DNA of 64,000 nt from Ciona intestinalis (Eukaryota; Chordata; Ascidiacea; Phlebobranchia; Cionidae), in the NCBI RefSeq assembly GCF_000224145.3, contig NC_020174.2, forward strand, positions 5,997,106-6,061,105. Reading direction: 5' to 3'. A program made the position numbers and the translations under genes. Below are positions 47,001 to 59,000 of this stretch, piece after piece; position 1 is the first letter of the stretch, and every line of letters starts with the position of its first letter. Under the pieces are notes generated by a model that saw nothing but the letters and a program-made list of their open reading frames with translations, did not search any database and was not told where the DNA came from.

Positions 47001-50000
47001 TATAGAAGCAGCAATACATAGGTAGGTTTGTCTTTAAGCGACATTGGTAGCCATTGTAATTTGTAATATTTGATATGTATAGGCTATTGCCGTAGCACAG
47101 TGGTTAGCGCACTTGCCCCTAACTCATTGGTTATCGGTTCAAGGCCCGTCGACACTTAACTACAATTGCTCTGACTAAGTGGTCGCTAATGGGTTGTCTA
47201 AATTGTCAGCCATACAGAAAAAAAACATCTACAAAGTTACATACTGGTGAAGTGTATGAAACAAAACACCCGTGTTATAACGATTGTCGCTGCCCCGTCA
47301 TTTTCTGTCATTTTCCGACCACACGATGATAAATACGTTACATTTATTCATAGGTGTGGGACGGCCAACCCTAAAGCTCCTTGCCTCACCTCAGTGGATA
47401 TGACGGGGAAAACAGCTTACACTCTGACTTATGGTGAGTTTTAATTATGTGGTTGATATGGTGCAAAGATTGTAGGCTTTCTTGTTAATTTATTATATGA
47501 CTTGATGCGGAATTTGTCATTAGGATTTTCAATTTGTTTTTATGATTATATCACTCTTGGGCTCATTATAAATGAATATTGGTTCTGTTCTATTGTATTT
47601 TATGTGGGTGAGGTCCTGCAGTGTGGCATGCCATGGGTCCTAGAGTCTAGGACAGGATTGGCCCATTACCCCCAAATTTTGATTTTTCGTTGTTATTTCC
47701 TTGAATATCATACAATAAGTGCTGCAATGTTTCCGCACAGGTAAACTGTTGTCTCGTATGCGTCGTGTAGCTTACACGTTACAAGGGAAGAAGAATGGCT
47801 TGTTACCGGGCCAGCGTGTGGCTTTAGTTTTCCCAAATTCTGAACCCGTTCCTTTCACCTGTGCATTCTATGGATGTATGCTGGCAGGTTTGGTTCCAGT
47901 GGTAGTGGAAGTACCCATGTCTTCAGAGGTAAATTTATGTTTTAACTTATTTATCCTCGGGTGGTGTTATAACACGGGTGTTCTGTTTCATTCACCTCCT
48001 GCCCGCTTTACAAGTTACCCTGTATGTAACTTATTCATCCTCCATGGTGGGAGGGGGTAATGACAGTCGTTATAACACAGGTGTTCTGTATTATACACCT
48101 CCTGTCCGCTTTACAAGTTACCACATTTATAACTTAGTGTATAAGGATAAAAAATTATTGCAACCTATTTATGCTCGCCTGTCTGGGAAATGACATTGGA
48201 TATAAATTTCCCTACCATGTTCTGCTTCACACACCTCTTGTATGACTGGCAATTCAGACAACTTGTAAGGGCCTGCCATGTTGGTCTTCCAGCAATTAAT
48301 CTTAACCTTTATAATATATACAATAAAAACCTCATGCCTATTACTTTCTATTTTAATTACACATACATGTAATCCCAACCACGCCATAAACCTTGAAATA
48401 ATCCATTCACATCTGCCGCTCTTACAAGCCCTTCTCCTCACTCCCCAGGATCCTGGAAGCTCCCAGCTTGGGTTTCTACTTGGAAGTTGTGGTGTTGCCA
48501 CGGCAATTACTTCGGATCATTGCTTAAAAAGACTTCCGAAAAACGAGCGTGGAGAAGTCAATCAATTAAAAGGTTAAGAATTCTGTTATTTCTAAATTCC
48601 ATTCCGTAGTTTACCTCTGAAGTTCTCTGAAGTTAATCAATTGGTTAAAATATTTTATTTTTCAAAAATTACCTTTTGGCGTCTGCCTTTTGTTTTATAT
48701 TAAATTTGCCCAAGTTATTTAGACAAACTAAATTATATTCAGTCAACATTTCTAAGGTGAAGATTTTTTAAATGTGTCAAAAAAGCAGTAAAATCTAGAT
48801 GAGTAAATTAAGGTTTTAAAACATATGTTTTCTAAAATCTAAAAACATATATATTTGTAAATTTATATTGAATATATTAAATACATTGTTGTATTAAAAC
48901 CTTTGTGAGTTTATCTTTTGTCAACCAAGCTGAGTTTAATTCCTTTAAACCCTCATGCTGAGCTGAATATAAAGCATTAGTCACCACATGAGTTGCGTTA
49001 ATGTGGTTTTAGACCAGCATTACAATCCCATACACATGATTTCACATTCACAATACAAGCGCCGTATTCACCGTTTCTCCTCACAGGTTGGCCCAAGTTA
49101 CAATGGATCGTAACTGACTCGAATCATCTTCAACGACCACCATCGAATTGGGAGCCTTCCGGCCACAACCTTATCAACCAACTTGCGTACATTGAATACA
49201 AAACAGGGAAAGAGGGGAGTGTTGTGGGCGTGGCACACACGAGAGCTGCAATACACCGACACTGCAGGTAAGAAATTATAATCTAATTTAAATTTTTTAA
49301 TAAATTTGCAAAAAAAAATATTCAAAATTGTGCTAAATTTGAACAGATAAAATTGTAAATACATAACCTGAAATGTAAAAACAAATTTTTAGATTTTGCT
49401 AAAATTTGTTAAATTTGTAATTTTTTTAAATAACCTTGAAAAGTAAAAACTGCTTTGGAAATTGTTCCTTACACCCTACCATGGTGGTCTCTCCCACGGT
49501 AATCTTGTTTATCTTACGTTATCTGCTTCATAATAACCAGGGCTTCAACATATGTATGTTCATTGCTTCCAACCACATAATTGAATTTAAAAAAACAATC
49601 CCAAGAGTTTTCTAGTCTTATCTTATGATTCACATTATTTCATAAGCAAAATATAAGGGTGGAGAAGATGGGACACCTTTAACACATAATATCCAAATAT
49701 CCGGATCGTGTTTTAAATAATTAACAACGGTCTATGGGAGTCATGAGGATACGGTTTTATAATATTTTAAATGTTCTTTGTTTACTACAAAATGGGACGA
49801 GAACGAATGAAAAGATGTCCCATCTCCTACCACCTTACTGTATAAAACTTATATTAACCCTTACCACCGTACAGAGCACTGGTAGGAGCACTTTGCTACA
49901 ACGCAGCGGACATTATGGTTAATCTACTTGACTTTAAACGAGGCTTTGGACTTGTGCATGGCATCTTAGCTGTGAGTTTTATTTAAAATTACCAACTAAA

Positions 50001-53000
50001 ACTAAAATAGTGTTTTGAATAAACTACAGCGTTTATTTTAACTCTGACATCGCTAAAATGTTTTATTTTTTAACTAAAACGTTTGAAAAGAAAATCGTAT
50101 CATACGTATTTATTATAAGTTGTCATGTTTATATTGAAATCGACCTGAAAATTTATCCACCAAGATACTACAATTAAGCAAACATTTTTAAATAATATTG
50201 TTTTTGTTAAGTTTAAAAAAAAAAATAGAAATTGAAGAAAGTCCTCATAAATTTTTTACTTTCTGTGTGTAACACCCTCATTATCCACAAAACAACCGCA
50301 GAACTTATTATTACCGGGTGCTTTCGATTCGTAACTGCTGTTTACTTTGTTGACAAAGGCCCCAGGCAGTTTGTGGTAGCTTGTACTACAGTCTGAGATT
50401 CCATTAAACTACAAACCCCCAGTGTTTTCTTGTAATTTATTTAACACATTGGTTCAAACTTAAAACCGTTTAAAACTTTTTTCTTGTATGGCCTAGTTTT
50501 TTGAAACAAATAATACACTGTAATTTAGTAACGGGCCAACTCTTGCCTAATCCCGAGGTTCCATGGCATGCCATACTGTATGACCTCACCCATATAGAAT
50601 CGAACAATTTGCCAATTAGAATTAAGCTTATGCAATGCTGCTCTGTTGTGCAATAGCAAAACAAGAATACTCTACTTAACTCAAGTTGAAATTAATTAAA
50701 AACTTTTTAGAAAAGGGGCTTGTGTTAAACTAATTGAACAAAAAAAAACAAACAATATGTCTATTCTTTATCTGGTATTTTTTTAAGCAAGACCTACTTT
50801 ATAAACATATTATATCTTAAGCAAAGAAACTTGCATAGTTTCCCATGTTTTATCTAAGGTTTAACATTAATGTAACAAACTTGTATCTTCCACAGAGCAT
50901 GCTTAGTGGAATGCATGTATACTGCATACCATACGCACTCATGAAGCAAAACCCAATGCAATGGCTTAACATTATAACAAAGAACAAAGGTAAAAATATC
51001 TTTATTTAATTAAAAAAAATTAAAATATAAAAAAGTTTTTTGTTATATTATTCAAATACTTTTTGTAAACATCAATTTTGATTGCCAAATAATATTTTGC
51101 GATGTTGAGTGTTGTTCACCTTGATAAGGACGACCTGTATATAGGACATTGCAATCTTAGTTTGCAAAATAAATGCCAAAAATGCTGTTTTACAACAAGT
51201 GTAATACACCTGGCATCAACAGTATATATTGTCCACAACAATGTTTATTATTTTAAAATAATTTTATCTTAAAACTTAGGTTTTACCAACAAAGCAAAGC
51301 ATTAATATTTTACCTCAAATTAAAAAAAAAAATTTTAAACCAGCTTCCCTTGCGTTGGTCAAATCCCGGGACCTTCATTGGACTCTAGCCATGCAACGGG
51401 ATAATCCGAATATTAATCTCAAAACATTAAGGATGCTCCTTGTTTCTGATGGTGCGAACCCATGTAAGTTGAGTGAACATATTTATATTTGATTTAATTA
51501 TTTATTTTTAATTTTTTAAATATTTTTTTTATTTATGAATAAAGTTGTTTATTTATGAATGGTAACGCGTGTTTGGCCTATTTTTTTGATTAAAATGTGT
51601 CTTTAATATAAAAAGCAATCATACATACTTATAAAATATAAAGAATAAATGAGATTTTATTCTATTCTGTAAGGGTTAGGTTAGGTGACTGTGGTCCTAT
51701 TTAGGCTTCAGGTGAGATTTCCCCCAACACCATGTGTGCTACTGCAAAACAACTATAAGACTTGTGTTGAAAAAGCATTGATTATGTGGTTGAGGTCCCA
51801 TAGTGTGGCATGCCATGGGCCCTGGGATTTAGGCCAGGATTGACACATTACCCATTTTATTAAGAGAATCATTTTCTTTATTTATTTTAATTTTTCACAC
51901 CTCAACCAGAGCAATGTATTTAAGATGATATTTCAACCACATGTGGAATATTTCCAGGGTCGATTGGGTCATGTGACATGTTCCTGACGGAGTTTGAGAA
52001 GCGAGGTTTACACAGAGACGCCTTATGCCCGTGCGCGTGGTCGGCAGAAGCATTGACTGTTGCAGCAAGAAGGTAAATGCATTGTTATGATGGTATACAG
52101 GTAATACAGAATTTATTGCCAAAGTTCGAGAGAAAAAATAAAAAGTTTTATCTGTCCCACTTTAAACTATGGTGAAATATCAAGAGAGCATTTTTAAACG
52201 TGGTTTTGTTTTTGAAAGTGAAAAATTCAACATAAATATTGTCTCTACTCTACCTTCGATAATTATTATACATTTCTTCACAGACCTGGCACCCATGCAT
52301 GTAGAACAGCCCTTTCCTTGCAAGATATGTCGTATAAAGTAATCCACGAGGAACCTCCTAATAGCCAAGCTCCATCAGTTGTGCTGCAGGATTGTGGAAA
52401 CGCTCTGCTAGGCTGTAAGTGCCAACTATTCAATAATATTTACATTGTTAATTTTTTCTATTGAAAAACATTTTTTTGGTGTTTTGTAATGTTTGTGTAT
52501 TTTAATTCTAATAAAACTAGTTTACATTTTAATAGAAGACTACTGATGCTATTTTAGGCGAAATGTATCTGAATGAATGTAACTTAATTTATCCTCGCAT
52601 GCACGGAAACGACAGTCGTTATAACACGGGTGTTCTATACCTGTATTATAGTCCATGCTATGTATGTCTGTTACAAATACAATTTCATTTAAATCCCTCC
52701 TTTTACAATTCCCAGGCACTGTCGCAGTTGTTTCCGTCACTGGATCCGCAAATCTCTGCAGAACGGATGAAATCGGTGAAATCTTGGTTTGCCCAAAACC
52801 AACAGACAGCGCTGATGAACCAGCAGGCTCGTGGTATTATGGTTTGAGTGGGATCAGTGAAAAGATGTTCAGATGTCACCCAGTAGACGAGAGCAACCAC
52901 GGGCAAACAGACAACGGACTTTTCATTCGAACTGGTTTGCTCGGATATATGAACCCGGTGTGTATAAATTTAAAAATATTTATTAAATTTTTGTTTTTTA

Positions 53001-56000
53001 GTTTTATGTAATGGATTACTAGAATTTAAGGGGAATAGGTAATATACTACCTACTAAGACACTTTATTTTTCTACATCATTTTGTGTTTTTAACTATATC
53101 ATGTTTTTATATCGTTTTTTTTTTCTAAATTACACAAGTAGCTATAAATTTTATTTTAAATTCTCAATATTAGAGAATTAGCGTGATTTAAGAATATTCT
53201 ACCTAATAATACACTTTATTTTTATATAACATTTTGTGTTTTCTATCTATATCTTGTTTTGACACAACGAGATATAAATTTTCGTTTCAAATTCTCATTA
53301 TTACGAACAGAGCGGGAGACTCATGGTAACGGGCAAATCTGACGGGATGGTTCAAATCGCTGAAAGAATCCACAACTCAGATGATATAGTGGCCACTGTG
53401 TTAGCGATTGAACCGATTAGATTCGTATACAGAGGAAGGTAGGTTATATATATATTTATAGTTGTTAAGAGTTTAAAACACGATCAGGATATTTGCGTAT
53501 AATGTGTTGAAGGCGTCCCATCTTCCCCCACCTTACTATACCACATTTTCAAATTTACTTTGGTATTTTATTCAATAATTTTGTAAATTTAAGTGTGTCA
53601 GTTAATTTTTATATTTATTTAAGTATGTTAGTAAATTTGTGTATTTTAATCTGTTTTTGTATTAAAAAAATCTTTGTTTATTTATATATGCTGCTTCGCT
53701 TAATCTTCAAAAAGTAGGAAAAATAATGGTATTTATTTTTTCCAGGATTGCTGTTTTTGGAGTAACAGTCCTTCGAGATGAAAGGCTTATCGTTATTGTG
53801 GAACAAAAACCCGATTGTTCGGAAGAATTATGTTTTAAGTGGATGAGCAGTGTTATGCAGGTGAGAAGAAACTTAATTTATTATTTTTTGATTATTTTTG
53901 ACTCATTATGCTTATGCTAAAGGTTTTTTGGTAATATTGCTCAAAAGAATACATAGATGCGCTGTTAGTTTACTGAAACTACATAGTTCTTGCTATATAT
54001 TAAATAAACACCCATTCCAAGCAGCCTAGTAACAACTTTTTTAAAATTTTAAACCTAATATAATTTTGTCACATGAAACTAAAAATAAAATAATTAAACA
54101 TATATCAAAAAAATAATATATACCTAAAAATCTAAAAGATTAGACATTAAAAATTTTTAGAAATAAAATATTGAAATTAAAAAATTCCATATTTCCACAA
54201 GGCTGTTGAAAGTGTGCATGGTGTTGGAGTGTATTGCCTTTCTCTTCTTGCTCCGAATGCTCTTCCACGAACTCCACTAGGTGGAGTTCATCTCTCGGAG
54301 ACAAGGTCTCGTTTCCTCGAGGGAAATCTCTCTCCTCGCAACATTCTGATGAGCCCGCATCAGTGTGTCCTCAACCTCCCCAAACCAAGACAAAAACACA
54401 GTGATGTTGGTGAGTAGAAATATTAAATAAAATATTAACAATTTTTATAAACTAAAATTGGTTTAAAACACCTTTAAATGATTTTTTATTCTTTTTATTC
54501 TTTTTAATTTTTGTTTCTCAACATTTGCCAAATTTTACCTTTGCATTTTTTCATCCATCCTGCTTTAACCTGCCCACCCATCTTTCCAGGTCCGGCCTCC
54601 ATCCTACAGGGCCAAGTTATCACTGGTGTTCGGCTTGCAGAATCCCGGGGTCGGCAACTTACCCCCCTTAATGATGACGAGGTCGGTAAAGGAGAAAGCA
54701 GAAAGTTTCAATATCTTTCCGAGATTCTTAAATGGAGAGCACAAAGCACTCCCGATCATGTCCTTCTTACCCAGATGGGAAGCAAGGTAATTTTCCAAAG
54801 TTTGCACTATTCCTAAAACAACATGCATGGAACAAGGATTTTTGTATTTTTTTAAAACCAATGATTTTTTCGTCTTATTTGATTTTTGAAAGCACCCGGT
54901 AATAATAAGTTTTGCGGTTGTTTTGTGAATAATAGGGTGTTACACACAGAAAATAAAAATTTAAAAACTTATTTTATAATTTCTAAAAAGACTAAAATAC
55001 ACAACAAAAAAGAATACTTTAAAATTACTGCTAAATTGTAGTATATTGGTGTAAAATTGGATATTTTATGAATTTTTTAACTTGGATATCTTATAAGAAT
55101 TAAAAAATTTTAAACTACAAAACCTACAACACCTAACCCACATAATCATCAAGACATCTCAACCCATATTAACTTTCCACAGGGCGTTGTGACAAACCAC
55201 TTAACTTGTTCCCAACTACACAAGAAAGCTGAGCGTATCGCCCAACTCTTGCTGTCCCATCCGACCCCCCATGGTTTGAACTCTCTCTCGACGGGTGACC
55301 ACGTCGCGCTTCTATTTCCTCCAAGTGTTGACCTAACTGCTGCTTTCTACGGCTGCCTCTACGCTGGTTGTGTGCCGATTCCAGTGCGACCTCCACACAT
55401 GAAATCTATCGCGGCAACACTTCCAACAGTGAGGATGGTAGTCGAGGTAAGAATTGTTTTTCTTCCAAGTTTTGATTAAATTTTCATGGGATTTGTTATA
55501 TATTTTTTGTCATACAGTTTTGAAGAAAATGTTTTTTCAATATATTTTAAAGTATCGTCAGGAAAAAAACCCAAACCTCGAAAAAAAAAATTTACATTAA
55601 ATCTCAGTTCAAGCAAAACGTTCACCCCTACTGTAACCCCACCAGGTGTCCAAAGTAGCTGCGGTATTATCTTGGGCTTCTGTTATTAAACTTCTTCGTT
55701 CGAAAGAAGCGATCGCAGCCTTACAATCAACCACCACCCCTCTCTGGCCCCCTCTGCTGGACATCGAAGACTCCCCCAAAAAGCGCGTACCGATCAGCTA
55801 CCGACCCCCCACACCAGAAATGCTCTCCTATATCGACTTCAGCATCACAACAGCTGGAACATTAGCTGGCATCAAGGTATTATTTTACTGTTATAACTTT
55901 TTTTCTTTAGTATATTATTTTTTTTTAGTTTATTGGATTTAAATTTTTTCTTCAAGTTACATAAGTGGTGATTCAAAAGCGGGCAAGAGATGTATCATGT

Positions 56001-59000
56001 ATGAAATGTTATATTGACCGTGTTATAATGACTGTCATTGCCCTGCCCTGCCAAGCCAATTATGTCACATTCATTCATTTAAAGAAAAAAATGGTCAAAT
56101 CGACCCTTGAATATTAAAAACCAAAGCATGTCAAAAAAAAAATAAAAATTTTGTTTTTATTAGGTTTTAAATTTGCTATATAACTAAATTGTGATTTTTT
56201 ATTTTTCCAGATGTCACATTACTCTTCAAGTCAGTTATGTCGTTCCATGAAACTACAATGTGAGCTTTATCCTTCACGTAGTGTTGCACTGTGTCTGGAT
56301 CCATATAGTGGCCTTGGTCTAGCATTGTGGTGTCTTAGCAGGTAATTACATGTTATTAGTGGTGCACCCTTAAAAAGAAAAAAAATGTTTTTTTCTTATA
56401 ATTTTTTTCATAACTTATTGAGCGAATAAATGTAACTTATTTATCCTCGCGTGGCTGAAAAACGACAGTCATTATAACATGGGTGTTCATACACCTCGCG
56501 CCAGCTTACGAGTTATCAAGTATGTTACTTTGTGGGTGGTTATTTTTTTTAAACAAAGTTGTGTTTTCATTAAAAAAACTATAACTATCTTCAGGGTGTC
56601 AAAGTTAAAATGAACGCTGAAATCACTAACCTAATATTCACTTCTTATTACAGTATATACTCTGGCCACCAATCCATACTCATAGCTCCTGCAGAGCTCG
56701 AAACAAACCCACAACTGTGGCTGCAAACATTGAGCCAATTTAAAGTACGAGATGCGTTCATATCTTATGGAGTTGTAGAGTTCTGCACCAAGGGTCTGGC
56801 TGCTCACATACCTACTTTAAAAGTAAGAAATGTTTTTTATGAATGTTTTTTTAATTTTTATGTTATTGTAGGATAATTATTAGGTATAAGTGGCCATATA
56901 ATATATATGTTTGAATTTATTTTAGTTTTTCGCATTTTTTAGTGTATGAAAGTTTTTTATAAATTTTAATATAATTTTTTTTATAATTTTATGTTTTTTT
57001 TTATTAGATAATAACTTGATTGAATTTTATTGGTTTTATTTGTTTTTTAAGAATTTTACTAAGGTTTAAAAACAAATCTGGAGTACAACAAAAAATCTAC
57101 AAAAAATGTCAAAATTCTTTGATTAATAGACGAAAACATCTTTAATTTTTTAAACAAAAAATTTGTTTAAAATTATAATTATTAGAGTCGAGGGGTTTCT
57201 CTTGCTCACATCCGCACATGTGTCATTGTGGCGGAAGAAAGACCACGCGTTCGACTGACGTCAAACTTTACCAAGTTATTCAGGGACCTTGGATTGTCTT
57301 CACGCGCTGTCTCCACTGCGTTTGGATGTCGTGTGAACGTCGGTATCTGTTTACAGGTGGGGTTTTATATTAAATCTAAAAATAATATAAATAGTTTTGG
57401 GAGAAGACTTATAACACAAAATTTATACCAAGTTAAAAAAATGTAAAAATTATTATTAAGCGGGAACATTGCTGTTCAACTATTATTTCGAAACGACCTA
57501 CATTTAAAACAGGAAAAAACAAAGTTTGAAAAATGTACAACTTAAAACTAAATAACATGATTGTTTAAGTTTTCTTGATTTTTTTTCTTTTAAAATTTCA
57601 CTTTGCTTTTACATTTCATGATTCTTTCAAATATTATTTTTCTTATTTTTTTTTTACTTTTTTTTAAATTTTATTTTTCTTACTTTTTTATTTTTCTTAA
57701 AGCCACCTCGGCTTGGCATTCTGTCCGAACAAATAATATCTGAGGAGCCTTACATGGTACGTAGGCAACCCATGTTCACATCTCATATCGTCAACTCATT
57801 GCTGTACATTGAATGTGTGTGGCAACCCGTTGTATAGAAACATATGCATGCATCTTGTAGTCTGACATTCAAAAAATTTCATAAACCATATGTAATTACT
57901 AACCATCGAAAGGACTTTACTTTTTATACGTATTCTGTTCTATGAGTGAGGTCCCACAACATGGCAAGCTATGGGTCCTAGGATTTAGGCCACAGTTGGC
58001 CCCCTACCCCAACACCCTGGGTGCTACGTTTATATATATGTAACCCAAATATCTCAATTTTAGGCATATGGGTAAAGTTAGGTGTGCTTGGGTGACATGT
58101 TATGCCAATTTTTGTAACAGATGGTGTTATATGTTAGTTTAAAGTCCTTAAAACAACTTTACCCTGCTGTTAGGTGTCTATGCAAACAAGCAGAGCTAAA
58201 GTATATTTTATTCACCACATTAATCAATGAGGTTCCTTATGTTTGACAACTATGATATATAAATTTTTGACTGCCAGAAAATATTCCTTGTGTATCTACA
58301 TGTTGTATTTTCTCTGTCAACAAAGTTGCATTGTTATAAATATTGGAATATCGCGATATGTGTTTTGTTTTTGGCGATGGTTTTTATGTAACTTTGTGTT
58401 TGATTGCATGCTGTTTCTATTTCATGCAGTCTGATGACATACATTTAAAATGAGCCATTGGCTTTAAGTATAGACCTTACATGGAATTAATAAATTTGTT
58501 CCTGGTTGCCAAATTTATTCACTGGCAACTTTTTTCTTTGACTATTTTTTAACCGTTTAACAATAATGTACTATTTTTAACAAAATAAACCGTTTTAAAA
58601 AAATATGTTTAAATATGTCAGAACTTATATTCAGCAATGCTTGTGTGTTTGATACATTGTAGCATCTTGCCACATTCACATCATCCCCATCATAACAGTA
58701 GTTATCATTTCTTACAGGGAGCCTCATGTCCTGACCCCACCACAGTGTATGTTGACATGAGGGCACTCAGGAACGACCGAGTAGCTTTGGTAGAAAAAGG
58801 TTCCCCCCATAGTTTGTGTCTAATGGAAACTGGAAAGGTGGGTTCAGAAACTATTTTTTCATTAGAAAATAAGTAATTTTAGATTTCGGATTATTTTGGT
58901 TTGTACTTTTTAAAAAGACTGTTTCCTTTACTGCCAACTGCCCCCTCATTTCAGTTTAATCCGGATCTTCGTTACTGTATTAAAGGAGATAAATAAAATT

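Larger units (their letters stand above)
46888..54409 (+). other. DIP2: DIP2 exons 10-23: first adenylate-forming (FAAL-like) domain
   Basis: Exons 46888..47021, 47354..47433, 47741..47928, 48449..48572, 49087..49267, 49875..49971, 50896..50989, 51344..51463, 51958..52072, 52284..52414, 52716..52957, 53311..53438, 53746..53860, 54202..54409. Family blocks in order: TAYTLTYGKLLSRM, GFLLGSCGVATAI, LDFKRGFGLVHGI, LLVSDGANPWSIGSCD, LCRTDEIGEILV, FIRTGLLGYM, RIAVFGVTVLRDERLIVIVE and LPRTPLGGVHLSETRSRFLE. The usual acyl-AMP-ligase loop motif is degenerate, as is normal for the DIP2 family. Confidence 0.93.
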
